Source of the DNA: CAMLIZ01 sp036231905
Lineage (GTDB): Bacteria; Pseudomonadota; Gammaproteobacteria; Burkholderiales; Burkholderiaceae_C
Direction of reading: 5' to 3'
Length of the DNA: 64,000 nt
Assembly (NCBI RefSeq): GCF_036231905.1
Contig: NZ_JAZARE010000005.1
Location: forward strand, 391,875-455,874
Shown: in pieces, positions 1 to 8,215 of the stretch
How positions within the stretch are numbered: position 1 is the first letter of the stretch
Layout of the letters: the number at the start of each line of letters is the position of its first letter
Notes under the pieces: model-generated
Databases searched by the model: none
Told to the model about the DNA's origin: nothing
Seen by the model: only the letters and a program-made list of their open reading frames with translations
Translations under genes and position numbers: made by a program

Positions 1-742
1 TCAGGCTGCGCTGGAAGCTGGCATTGCCGAGGGACACCACGCCGTTGCGGCCGTCATCATTGCTGCTCGCCCCCAGCGCCACCGAGCCGTCCCCCGAGCT
101 GGTGGCCGATGTACCGATCGCCGCCGAATTGGCGGCGCTGGCCGCCGTGCCGGCCCCCACGGCCACACTTTGCACGCCGGTGGCGTTGCTCACCATGCCG
201 AGCGCGGTGGCGTTGACGCCGGCCGCGTTGCTGCTCGCGCCCAGCGCGGTGGCGCTGGTGGCTCCGGCACTGCTGTTGCGTCCCAGCGCGGTGGCGCCGT
301 CGCCGGCGGCGTTGCTCTGGGCGCCGGCCGCCAGGCTGGCCACGCCGCTGGACACGCTGTCCTGCCCCACGGCCACGGTGGCCATGCCGGTGGCCTGCGC
401 ATTGCGCCCGGCGGCCACGGACGATGAACCCGAAGCGGTCGCATGCGTGCCGATGGCCGTGCTGGAGCCGCTGGCCGCAGTGGCGGCCGGGCCCACCGCC
501 ACGTTGGACTGGCAATCGCCCTGCGCCACGTTGGAGGCCGTGCTGAACGCGGTGTAGGCGCCCGGATCGGTGCTGCTGTACTGGGTGCCGCCGGCACAGG
601 TGTTGGGGTTGGTCAGGTCGGCCAGCGCGGGCGTGACGAGGGCCGCGTTGGCCAGCAACAAGGCCGCGGAGGCGATCGGCAGCCGCACCAGGCGGCTGGG
701 GTGGCGGGCGACGCCGTCGTGTTGACGGGAACTGCGGTTCAT
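1..742 (-). CDS. YadA-like trimeric autotransporter adhesin, N-terminal part (runs off left edge)
   Basis: Partial gene whose C-terminus lies beyond the left edge. It starts at the ATG at 742, with AGGAGGAG just upstream. A signal peptide of about 42 residues ends at an ALA cleavage-type site. After a short Cys-containing segment (NPNTCAGG) come repeated YadA-head units of about 14 residues of the AxGxxSxAxGxxAxAxG type, spanning roughly residues 80-230. The last visible residues (VVSLGNASFQRSL) look like the head-to-neck transition. The product is probably a surface-exposed trimeric adhesin; the stalk and beta-barrel anchor are not in view. It lies 106 bp behind the kinase gene on the same strand, so it may be a target of, or co-transcribed with, the sigma/kinase pair. 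Confidence 0.82.
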   Translation of the reverse strand, partial: MNRSSRQHDGVARHPSRLVRLPIASAALLLANAALVTPALADLTNPNTCAGGTQYSSTDPGAYTAFSTASNVAQGDCQSNVAVGPAATAASGSSTAIGTHATASGSSSVAAGRNAQATGMATVAVGQDSVSSGVASLAAGAQSNAAGDGATALGRNSSAGATSATALGASSNAAGVNATALGMVSNATGVQSVAVGAGTAASAANSAAIGTSATSSGDGSVALGASSNDDGRNGVVSLGNASFQRSL

Positions 743-848
743 GGGCTCCTCCTGATGGATCGACAAGTGGGTTGGCGGCCCGGACGCGGCCGCTTACTTG
801 TCAATACGCAATCAGGAGGGGCGGCCTATCACCGCCCGCACAAAATTC

Positions 849-3551
849 TCAGAACAGCGCGCCGCCGAGGGATCCCTGCACGGTGGAGGCGGGGGCAGCG
901 TTAGTTCCCATCCTCATGGCCAGGGCCCGGCGCGCCGCCTGTGCACCCGCCGTGTCCGGGCCGCCTTGCCGGAGCCAAGCAGCCAGGTAGCCTTGCACCT
1001 GGTCCAGCGGCACGCCGCGCGGCATGCCGGGCGGGCGAAGCTGCGCCGCCCGCTCCAGCGCCGGGCCGGCCGCGGCGTCGCCTTGCAGCAGCAGGGTGTA
1101 CGCCAGGTCGAGCTGGGCCGACCAGGCGCGCGGGGACACCGGTTCGGCCAGCGCCTCGTAATACCCCACGTGGCGCCGCAGCCGCTGCGCACTGGCGGGC
1201 AGGTCGCCCCGCAGGCGGGCCAGCTCGCCCTCCAGCTGGTCCAGCCGGGCCGCCAGCTGCCGGTTGTGCGCCAGGTCCAGCGTGGTGTCGTCGCGCAGGC
1301 GCTGCAGGGCGTGGTCGGCAAGCCGGGCATCGTCCAGCAGCAGCCCGAGCCGGGCGATCTCCATCCACGCCTCGGTGCGGCGGTAGCCGAGCTGGCCCTG
1401 GGCCGCGTCCATTTCGGCCAGCAGTGCGTGCGCCTGGCTCACCAGCTCGGGCACCGGCTCGGCATGCGCCAGCGCAGCGGCCGGCAGCTTGAGCGCACGC
1501 AGCGGCAGCATCACGGCCGAATGCTGCACACCGGCCGCCGCGGCCGCCTGGTAGGCCGATTCGCGTTGCTGCAGCGCCTTGGCGAACTGCCCGGTCTCCA
1601 GGTAGTAGCGCGCCATCTCCGCATGCAGGCCCTCGGCGGTGTCGTTGCCCTTGCCGAGCACCCGGTTGATGTCGGCCAGCAGCTGCTGCGCCTGGGCCTC
1701 GATGTCGCCATAGTCGCCGATGCGGATGGGCAGCGCGATCAGGTTGCGGCGCATCGCAAACACCGAGCTGATGGCGCCGGGCGGCAAATGCGGCCAGTAC
1801 TGCTGCGCCTGTTTCAGCAGGGCCAGGGCTTCGCGCAGCCGGCCCTGCTGCACGCGCAGCACCTGCTGCGAATTGAGGAACATCGCCCGCTCCTCGCTCC
1901 ACTCGGTGAACAGGGCAAACGTGAGCCGGCGCGATGCGGTCATCGTGCGGTCGGCATCGTCCAGGCGCCCCAGGCGGCCATAGCAGTAGGCCAGCAGGCG
2001 CATCACCCGCTCATGCTGCCAGGACACGTCGCCAAACACCTCGGGCACCGCCGCGCGGATCGGCTCCAGCAGGGCCAGCGCCTTGTCAAAGGCCTGCAGC
2101 TGCGTCTGCACATGCGCCACCAGCAGCACCGACTCCAGCGTGCGTGCGTCGCCCGCGCCATACCGATGCCGCGCCAGCTGCAGCTGCTGCTCAGCCATCG
2201 GCAGCGCGATATCCGGCCGGTTGATGTCGCGGTAGGTGCTGGCCAGCACATGGCGCAGGCGCCACAGCGTGTCCGGCTCGGTGGCAAAGCGGCTGGCCAG
2301 CTCGGCCCGGCTGCGCTCCAGCAGCGCCAGCACGGTGGGCCAGTTGCCGCCGTGGTTGCTGGGGTTGGCCGAGGCCAGCATGTCGCTCAGGTAGCGGGTG
2401 ACCTCGGCCGACTCGCGCGCCGCCTGCTCGGCACGTTGGCGCTGCCACAAAGCCACGCCCAGGCCGATGCTGAGCGCCAGCACCGTGGTGGTAGCTGCCA
2501 GCAGCAGCGGCCAGCGCCGGCGCAGCAGCTTGCGCAGCAGGTACAGCGGCTGGCCGACCATGGCCGAGACCGGCCGGTGCAGGCGATACCGCTGCAGGTC
2601 GGCAGCAAAGGCCTGCACCGAGAGGTAGCGCTGCTCAGGCTCCTCCCGCGTGGCCTTGGCGATCACGGCGGCGAGCTCCAGCCGATCCGCTGGCGGCAGC
2701 GCCAGCGGCTGCAGCAGTTCATCGAGCAGGCGCCCGAGGCTGTACACGTCGGTGGCCACGCCGGGCAGCCGGCCCGCGCGCTGCTCGGGGCTGGCGTAGC
2801 GCGGCGTCATGGCCACCGGTGCATCCGCGTCATCGGCCTGGCCCTGCAGCTGCGCGATGCCGAAGTCCAGCAGCTTCACCCGGCCTTCCGCATCCACCAG
2901 CACGTTGGACGGCTTGATGTCGCAGTGGATCACCAGGTGCCGGTGGGCATAGTCCACCGCCTCGCACACGCTGGCAAAGAGCGCCAGGCGCGCCGCCAGG
3001 CCGGCGCCGGCGCTGGCGCAATGGGTGTCCAGCGGCACGCCGTCCGCGTACTCCATCACCAGGAAGGGCTGGCCATCCGGCGTGGCGCCGCCGTCGAGCA
3101 GGCGCGCGATGTTGGGATGGTTCAGCGACGCGAGGATCTGGCGCTCGCGGGCCAGGCGCTCCAGCGCCTGCGGGGAGGACCAGCCGAGCAGCAGCTTCAG
3201 CGCCGCGCGTTGCTGGTAGTGGCCGTCGCTGCGTTCGGCCAGGAACACCCGGCCCATGCCACCACGGCCCAGCTCGCGCTGCAGCGTCCAGGCGCCGCAG
3301 CGGTCGCCCGGCTGCAGGCTGCTGCCCAGCACGCCGGCCGCCAGTGCCGCCACCGGTGCGCCGAAGCGGGTGTGCAGGGTGTCGTGGCGCAGCAGGTCCA
3401 GCACCTGCTCCACGGTGTCGGCCGCCGCGCCCATGCGCTGCAGGGCGGCGCGGGCCTCGTCGGCGCTGCCGCTGTCGCAGACCGCGTCGAACAGCGCCTT
3501 CAGGCGCTGGTAGTCGGTGCCCGGGTGCGGCTCGACGGTGCTAGAGTCCAT
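849..3551 (-). CDS. Membrane-anchored Ser/Thr protein kinase with C-terminal helical (TPR-like) region
   Basis: A Hanks-type protein kinase of 900 residues counted from the ATG at 3551. A TTG at 3557, one base after the sigma-factor stop, is an alternative start. Visible kinase features are a glycine-rich loop at residues 95-103 (GRGGMGRVF), ATP lysine K119, catalytic loop HCDIKPSN at 209-216, DFG at 229-231 and SPE near 254. The catalytic loop has HCD rather than HRD, so this is a non-RD kinase. One membrane segment at about 346-370 follows an Arg-rich stretch. The remaining 500 residues are Ala/Leu-rich helical repeats resembling TPRs. It is translationally linked to the upstream ECF sigma gene, a pairing known in proteobacteria. 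Its substrate is unknown. Confidence 0.88.
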   Translation of the reverse strand: MDSSTVEPHPGTDYQRLKALFDAVCDSGSADEARAALQRMGAAADTVEQVLDLLRHDTLHTRFGAPVAALAAGVLGSSLQPGDRCGAWTLQRELGRGGMGRVFLAERSDGHYQQRAALKLLLGWSSPQALERLARERQILASLNHPNIARLLDGGATPDGQPFLVMEYADGVPLDTHCASAGAGLAARLALFASVCEAVDYAHRHLVIHCDIKPSNVLVDAEGRVKLLDFGIAQLQGQADDADAPVAMTPRYASPEQRAGRLPGVATDVYSLGRLLDELLQPLALPPADRLELAAVIAKATREEPEQRYLSVQAFAADLQRYRLHRPVSAMVGQPLYLLRKLLRRRWPLLLAATTTVLALSIGLGVALWQRQRAEQAARESAEVTRYLSDMLASANPSNHGGNWPTVLALLERSRAELASRFATEPDTLWRLRHVLASTYRDINRPDIALPMAEQQLQLARHRYGAGDARTLESVLLVAHVQTQLQAFDKALALLEPIRAAVPEVFGDVSWQHERVMRLLAYCYGRLGRLDDADRTMTASRRLTFALFTEWSEERAMFLNSQQVLRVQQGRLREALALLKQAQQYWPHLPPGAISSVFAMRRNLIALPIRIGDYGDIEAQAQQLLADINRVLGKGNDTAEGLHAEMARYYLETGQFAKALQQRESAYQAAAAAGVQHSAVMLPLRALKLPAAALAHAEPVPELVSQAHALLAEMDAAQGQLGYRRTEAWMEIARLGLLLDDARLADHALQRLRDDTTLDLAHNRQLAARLDQLEGELARLRGDLPASAQRLRRHVGYYEALAEPVSPRAWSAQLDLAYTLLLQGDAAAGPALERAAQLRPPGMPRGVPLDQVQGYLAAWLRQGGPDTAGAQAARRALAMRMGTNAAPASTVQGSLGGALF

Positions 3552-3558
3552 CGGCAAC

Positions 3559-4125
3559 TCACGCTTCCAGCGCGTCCCGTTTCAGTTGCTGGCTGAGCCA
3601 GGCGCGGGCGAAGCGCAGCTCCCGGTCCACCGTGGGCACGGACAGGTCCAGCACGTCGGCGATCTCCGCACGCTGCAGGCCACCAAAGTAGGTGAGCTGC
3701 AGGATCTGCGACGCGCGCTGGTCCTGTGCATCCAGGCGCGTGAGCAGCGCATCCAGGGTCAGCAGGTCCGCGATCAGCGACTCCTCGCCCACCTGGGACA
3801 GGGTGAAGGTGACGCGGGCCGCGTTGCCGCCGCGCTTGTCGGCCTGGCGTGCGCGTGCATGGTCCACCAGCACCGAGCGCATCGCCTGGGCCATGGTGCC
3901 GAAGAAGTGGGCGCGGTTGTCGAAGTCCGGCGGCGAGGCCATGATCTTCAGCAGCGCTTCATGCAGCAGGTCGCCTGCGGCCAGCGATGGCGTTTCCGCG
4001 CCGCGCAGGCGCGAGGCCGCCATGCGCAGCAACTCGCCGTGCACCTGCTGCATCAGGCGCGCAAAGGCTTCGCGCTCGCCCAGCCGCCAGGCATGGAGCA
4101 ACTGTGTGATCGGCGGTGCGGACAT
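3559..4125 (-). CDS. ECF-family RNA polymerase sigma factor
   Basis: A 188-residue sigma-70-like protein of the extracytoplasmic-function type. Region 2 is at about residues 10-95 (AGDLLHEALLKIM, then FGTMAQAMRSVLVDHARAR). Region 4 has a helix-turn-helix near 150-180 (LQRAEIADVLDLSVPTVDRELRFARAWL). The VDHARAR segment recalls the TIGR02999 group of sigma factors found next to Ser/Thr kinases. Its stop is immediately followed by the kinase start, so the two are one operon. There is no anti-sigma factor in view; the kinase may take that role, which is inference. The following intergenic region separates it from the divergent ssuE gene. Confidence 0.88.
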   Translation of the reverse strand: MSAPPITQLLHAWRLGEREAFARLMQQVHGELLRMAASRLRGAETPSLAAGDLLHEALLKIMASPPDFDNRAHFFGTMAQAMRSVLVDHARARQADKRGGNAARVTFTLSQVGEESLIADLLTLDALLTRLDAQDQRASQILQLTYFGGLQRAEIADVLDLSVPTVDRELRFARAWLSQQLKRDALEA

Positions 4126-4211
4126 CCGGGCAACGGCAGGAGTTTCGAGGCGCGATCGTAGCCGACGGTTGCCCGCACCTCCGCGCGCCAGCGCCCTGCA
4201 TATCGATAGCC

Positions 4212-4226
4212 GAATCGATTCGTTCC
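4212..4226 (+). promoter_or_regulatory. Putative sulfur-regulon operator upstream of ssuE
   Basis: The 15-mer GAATCGATTCGTTCC lies 69 bp before the ssuE start codon. It overlaps a perfect 12-bp palindrome CGAATCGATTCG at 4211-4222. Closely related 15-mers occur at 9916-9930 and 10892-10906, again 60-71 bp before the first gene of a sulfur transcription unit. A TATCGT hexamer about 20 bp downstream could serve as a -10 element. CysB, encoded nearby, is the natural candidate regulator, but binding is inference. Confidence 0.45.
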
Positions 4227-4295
4227 GCGCAGCTGCGCGCTTGCCTATCGTCTGCCTCCAACACGCCCGCTACGGGCCTACAAGGAAGCCACACC

Positions 4296-4883
4296 ATGAA
4301 CATCGTCAGCCTGCTCGGCAGCCCCTCGGTCTGGTCACGTTCGGGCTGGCTCATCGAGCGCGCCAGCCGCCGCCTGGCCGCCGGTGGCGAGCACACGGTA
4401 CGCACCATCGCCTTGCGCGAGCTGCCGGCCGAGGCGCTGCTGCGCGCCGAAGTGGGCCGCACCGGCCTGCGCGAGGCGGTGGAAGCGGTGATGGCCGCCG
4501 ACGTGGTGCTGGTGGCCACACCCATCTACAAGGCGGCCTACAGCGGGCTGCTGAAGACCTTTCTGGACCTGCTGCCGCAGGACGGCCTGCGTGGCAAGAC
4601 GGTGCTGCCGATCGCCACCGGCGGCAGCGCGGGCCACCTGCTGGCGCTGGACTACGCGCTCAAGCCGGTGCTGAACGCGCTGGGCGCGCGCCTGATCGTG
4701 GACGCCGTGTTCGCGGTGGACAACCAGCTCATGCCGCACGAGACCCAGGGCTACCTGGCCGAGGATGCCCTCATCCGCCGCCTGGACCGCGCAGTGCAGG
4801 CCGTGCTCGACGCGCATCCTGCGCCGGCGAGGCCGGTGCGCAGCCTGCCCACAACCTTCTCCCTCAGCGCGCTGGCGTGTTGA
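4296..4883 (+). CDS. ssuE: NADPH-dependent FMN reductase SsuE
   Basis: A 195-residue flavodoxin-fold reductase that supplies FMNH2 to the alkanesulfonate monooxygenase SsuD. The start MNIVSLLGSPS is preceded by AAGGAAG. The N-terminal SLLGSPS loop would bind flavin phosphate. The segment ADVVLVATPIYKAAYSGLLKTFLDLLP at about 70-95 is characteristic of SsuE/NADPH-FMN reductases, including the TPIYK motif. Further on, LPIATGGSAGHLLALDYALKPVL is also typical. It is the first gene of the ssu operon, 112 bp before the first ssuA. Probably cytoplasmic and induced under sulfate limitation. Confidence 0.93.
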   Translation: MNIVSLLGSPSVWSRSGWLIERASRRLAAGGEHTVRTIALRELPAEALLRAEVGRTGLREAVEAVMAADVVLVATPIYKAAYSGLLKTFLDLLPQDGLRGKTVLPIATGGSAGHLLALDYALKPVLNALGARLIVDAVFAVDNQLMPHETQGYLAEDALIRRLDRAVQAVLDAHPAPARPVRSLPTTFSLSALAC

Positions 4884-4995
4884 CGGCCTGAGCCTCGCGC
4901 GCGGCCGCCAGCCGGCAGGCCGCGCCATCCGGACCCCTCTTCCACCGGGCGCCGTCCGCGCCCCGGGCCTCCCTTTGCCGAACGTTGCGACCACC

Positions 4996-5997
4996 ATGAA
5001 CACCATCCACCACACCACGACACGGCGCCGCTGGCTCCAGGCCCTGGCGGCCACCATCGCTGCATCGGCCGCCCTCAGCGGCGCCTCGCTGGCATACGCC
5101 CAGGGCCACAGTGCGCAGGTGCTGCGCATCGGCTACCAGAAGTACGGCACGCTCACTTTGCTGAAGGCGCGCGGCGATCTTGAAAAGCGCCTCGCGCCGC
5201 AAGGCATCGAGGTGAAGTGGACCGAGTTCCCCGCCGGCCCGCAGCTGCTGGAAGGCCTGAACGTCGGCTCCATCGACTTCGGCACCGTGGGCGAGGCACC
5301 GCCCATCTTTGCGCAGGCCGCCGGCGCGGACCTGGTCTATGTGGCCAACCAGCCGCCCGCGCCCACGGCCGAAGCCATCGTGGTGCCCAAGGGCTCCTCG
5401 GTGAGGACCGTGGCCGACCTGCGCGGCAAGCGCGTGGCCCTGAACAAGGGCTCCAACGTGCACTACCTGCTGGTGAAGGCGCTGGAAAAAGCCGGCGTGC
5501 CCTATGCCGAGGTGCAGACCGTGTTCCTGCCGCCGGCCGATGCACGCGCGGCCTTCGAGCGCGGCGCGGTGGACGCCTGGGTGATCTGGGATCCCTTCCT
5601 CGCCGCTGCGGAAAAGCAGCTGGGCGCCCGCGTGCTGGCCGACGGCACCGGCCTGGTGGCCAACCACCAGTTCTACCTGGCGGCCCGGCCGTATGCCACC
5701 CGGCAGCCGCAGATCGTGAAGGCGGTGGTGGACGAGCTGGCGCGCCTGGACGAGTGGGCGCAGAAGCGGCCCGCGGAAGTGGCCGCATTGCTGGGGCCGC
5801 AGATCGGGCTGGACCCGGCGGTGGCCGAGACGGCCGCGCGGCGCTTCGCCTATGGCATCACGCCCGTCACGCCGGCGGTGGCCGCCGAGCAGCAGAAGAT
5901 CGCCGACGCGTTCCTGCAGCTCAAGCTCATTCCCAAGCCCATCCGCATCGCGGACGCCCTGCCCGGCACGCTGGGCGTGGCGCAGGCCGCACGTTGA
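4996..5997 (+). CDS. ssuA: Aliphatic sulfonate ABC transporter substrate-binding protein (SsuA paralogue 1)
   Basis: A 333-residue periplasmic binding protein with a twin-arginine-like signal (TRRRWLQALAATIA) ending near AYAQG at about residue 36. The mature part has the SsuA hallmarks EFPAGPQLLEGLNVGSID, APPIFAQAAGADLVYVANQPP and FLPPADARAAFERGAVDAWVIWDP. The ligand-loop sequence GYQKYGTLTLLKARG differs from the second paralogue (GFQKGSINLVLLKQR). The two tandem copies therefore probably bind different sulfonates. It is followed after 11 bp, with AAGGAG, by paralogue 2. It works with SsuB/SsuC downstream. Confidence 0.9.
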   Translation: MNTIHHTTTRRRWLQALAATIAASAALSGASLAYAQGHSAQVLRIGYQKYGTLTLLKARGDLEKRLAPQGIEVKWTEFPAGPQLLEGLNVGSIDFGTVGEAPPIFAQAAGADLVYVANQPPAPTAEAIVVPKGSSVRTVADLRGKRVALNKGSNVHYLLVKALEKAGVPYAEVQTVFLPPADARAAFERGAVDAWVIWDPFLAAAEKQLGARVLADGTGLVANHQFYLAARPYATRQPQIVKAVVDELARLDEWAQKRPAEVAALLGPQIGLDPAVAETAARRFAYGITPVTPAVAAEQQKIADAFLQLKLIPKPIRIADALPGTLGVAQAAR

Positions 5998-6008
5998 AGG
6001 AGCGGCCG

Positions 6009-7019
6009 ATGAACAGCAACGCCTCTTTCACCCGCCGTGCCGCGCTGGTGGTGGCCATCGCCGCCGCAGCCTGGAGCCCCTTGCCGCCGGCCAGGGCGGC
6101 GGACGCCACCGACGCGCCCGAACAACTGCGCGTCGGCTTCCAGAAGGGATCGATCAACCTGGTGCTGCTGAAGCAGCGCGCCACGCTGGAGCAGCGCCTG
6201 CCGCGCACCAAGGTGTCGTGGGTGGAATTCCCGGCCGGCCCGCAGCTGCTGGAGGCCCTGGCCGTGGGCGGCATCGACATCGGTGCCACCGGCGACACGC
6301 CGCCGGTGTTTGCCCAGGCGGCCGGCAAGGCGCTGCTCTACGTGGGGGCGGAGCCGCCCAAGCCGGACGCATCCGCCATCCTGGTGAAACCCGATTCCCC
6401 GATCCGCACGCTGGCCGACCTGAAGGGCCGCAAGGTGGCCTTGCAGAAAGGCTCGAGCGCCCACTTCCTGCTGGTGCGGGCGCTGGAGAAGGCGCAGTTG
6501 CCATGGAGCGACATCCAGACGGTGTACCTGCCGCCGGCCGATGCACGCGCGGCCTTCGAAAAGGGTGCGATCGACGCCTGGGTAATCTGGGACCCGTACT
6601 ACGCCGCGGCCGAGATCGCGGGCAACACCCGCGTGCTGGCCACCAGCCGGGGCCTCACCAACAACAACAGCGTCTACCTCGCCGCACCCGCCTTCGCGCG
6701 CCAGCATGGCGAAACCCTGCGCCAGGTGTTCACCGCGCTCACCGAGGCCGACGCCTGGGCGCAAGCCAACCGTTCGGAAGCGGCCCAGCGCGTGGCCGAG
6801 TTCACCGGCCTGAGCCTGGCCACCGTGCACCGCGTGCTCGCACGGCGGCCCGCCTCGCCGGTGGGGCCGGTCACGCCGCAGATCGTGGCCGACCAGCAGC
6901 GGGTGGCCGATGCCTTCACCGCGCTGCAGCTCATCCCCGCAAGGATCAACGTGGCCGATGCGGTGTGGGCAGGCGCGGCCACACGCGTGGCCCAACAAGC
7001 ACAAGCGAGCAACCGATGA
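6009..7019 (+). CDS. ssuA: Aliphatic sulfonate ABC transporter substrate-binding protein (SsuA paralogue 2)
   Basis: A 336-residue periplasmic binding protein with a signal peptide ending near residue 32 (PARAADA). It keeps the motifs known from E. coli SsuA more closely than its neighbour: GFQKGSINLVLLK, VSWVEFPAGPQLLEALAVGGIDIG, GDTPPVFAQAAG and LLYVGAEPPKPDASAILV. The shared PPADARAAFEKGAIDAWVIWDPYYAAAE block shows that it and the preceding gene arose by duplication. Its stop overlaps the ssuD start (ATGA), so the two are translationally coupled. Of the two it is the more likely general alkanesulfonate binder. Confidence 0.92.
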   Translation: MNSNASFTRRAALVVAIAAAAWSPLPPARAADATDAPEQLRVGFQKGSINLVLLKQRATLEQRLPRTKVSWVEFPAGPQLLEALAVGGIDIGATGDTPPVFAQAAGKALLYVGAEPPKPDASAILVKPDSPIRTLADLKGRKVALQKGSSAHFLLVRALEKAQLPWSDIQTVYLPPADARAAFEKGAIDAWVIWDPYYAAAEIAGNTRVLATSRGLTNNNSVYLAAPAFARQHGETLRQVFTALTEADAWAQANRSEAAQRVAEFTGLSLATVHRVLARRPASPVGPVTPQIVADQQRVADAFTALQLIPARINVADAVWAGAATRVAQQAQASNR

Positions 7020-8209
7020 AGATCCTCTGGTTCATTCCCACCCACGGCGATTCGCGCTACCTGGGCACCAGCCACGGCGCCCGCACCACCGATCTCCATT
7101 ACTTCAAGCAGGTGGCGGTGGCCGCCGACACGCTGGGCTACGAAGGCGTGCTCATCCCCACCGGCCGCTCCTGCGAAGACCCGTGGATCGTCGCCGCCAG
7201 CCTGGTCGACGTGACACGGCGCCTGAAGTTCCTGGTCGCGCTGCGGCCCGGCCTGGTGCAGCCGGCGGTGGCCGCACGCATGGCCGCCACCTTCGACCGC
7301 CTGTCCGGTGGCCGCCTGCTGATCAACCTGGTGACGGGCGGTGACGCCGACGAACTGGCCGGCGACGGCTTCTTCCTGGACCATGAAAAGCGCTACGAGG
7401 TGTCGGGCGAGTTCATGCACATCTGGCGCGAGCTGCTGGCGCGCAGCCATGACGGCGACACGCTCGATTTCGCCGGCGAGCACCTGAAGGTGCATGGCGG
7501 CAAGCTGCTTTATCCGCCGGTGCAGCGGCCCTACCCGCCCACCTTCTTTGGCGGCTCCTCGGAGGCAGCCCATGAGCTGGCCGCGCAGCAGCTGGACACC
7601 TACCTCACCTGGGGCGAACCGCCGGCCGCGGTGGCCGCCAAGGTGGCCGACATCCGCCAACGCGCAGCGCGCTACGGCCGCACGCTGGAGTTCGGCATCC
7701 GCCTGCATGTGATCGTGCGCGAGACGGAGGACGAGGCCTGGGCCGCGGCCAGCTCGCTGCTGTCCCACCTGGACGAGGGCACCGTCGCGGCGGCGCAGGC
7801 CAAGTTCGCGCGCATGGATTCGGTGGGCCAGCGCCGCATGGCCGAGCTGCACAAGGGCCGCTTCAACAAACACGACGTGCGCCAGGGGCTGGAGATCAGC
7901 CCGAATCTTTGGGCGGGGGTGGGCCTGGTGCGTGGTGGCGCGGGCACCGCCCTGGTGGGCAACCCGCAGCAGGTGGCCGACCGCATCCAGGAGTACGCGG
8001 CGCTCGGCCTGGAGCACTTCATCTTCTCCGGCTATCCGCACCTGGAGGAAGCCTATCGTTTCGCGGAGCTGGTGTTCCCGCTGTTGCCGCTGCAGCTGCA
8101 GGAGCGGTTGGTGCAGCCGCGCCTGAGCGGGCCGTTCGGCGAGATCGTGGCCAACGACGTGCTGCCGCCTTCGGCCAAGGCCCCGGCCCTGGCCACTTCC
8201 GCGAGCTGA
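7016..8209 (+). CDS. ssuD: FMNH2-dependent alkanesulfonate monooxygenase SsuD
   Basis: A 397-residue luciferase-like monooxygenase that releases sulfite from alkanesulfonates using FMNH2 from SsuE. The N-terminus MKILWFIPTHGDSRYLG and the GYEGVLIPTGRSCEDPW block are typical; C53 matches the conserved Cys54 of the E. coli enzyme. Other family segments are FDRLSGGRLLINLVTGGD, PYPPTFFGGSSEAAHELAAQQ and a C-terminal GLVRGGAGTALVGNPQQVADRI loop. The length is close to the family norm with a short Ala-rich tail. It lies between ssuA2 (4-bp overlap) and ssuC (6-bp gap), an operon order seen in many sulfonate clusters. Confidence 0.96.
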   Translation: MKILWFIPTHGDSRYLGTSHGARTTDLHYFKQVAVAADTLGYEGVLIPTGRSCEDPWIVAASLVDVTRRLKFLVALRPGLVQPAVAARMAATFDRLSGGRLLINLVTGGDADELAGDGFFLDHEKRYEVSGEFMHIWRELLARSHDGDTLDFAGEHLKVHGGKLLYPPVQRPYPPTFFGGSSEAAHELAAQQLDTYLTWGEPPAAVAAKVADIRQRAARYGRTLEFGIRLHVIVRETEDEAWAAASSLLSHLDEGTVAAAQAKFARMDSVGQRRMAELHKGRFNKHDVRQGLEISPNLWAGVGLVRGGAGTALVGNPQQVADRIQEYAALGLEHFIFSGYPHLEEAYRFAELVFPLLPLQLQERLVQPRLSGPFGEIVANDVLPPSAKAPALATSAS

Positions 8210-8215
8210 CGGCCC

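Noticed and set aside
819..837. GGGCGG...CCGCCC hairpin between kinase and adhesin genes as an intrinsic terminator
   Set aside because: The stem is only 6 bp and no T-tract follows on the minus strand, so termination is unlikely; it may be incidental in GC-rich DNA.
798..3596. A 932-codon open frame on the plus strand opposite the Ser/Thr kinase gene
   Set aside because: Its translation is Arg/Gln/His-rich with no domain, whereas the opposite strand encodes clear kinase motifs. Long antisense frames are a by-product of very high GC at third codon positions.
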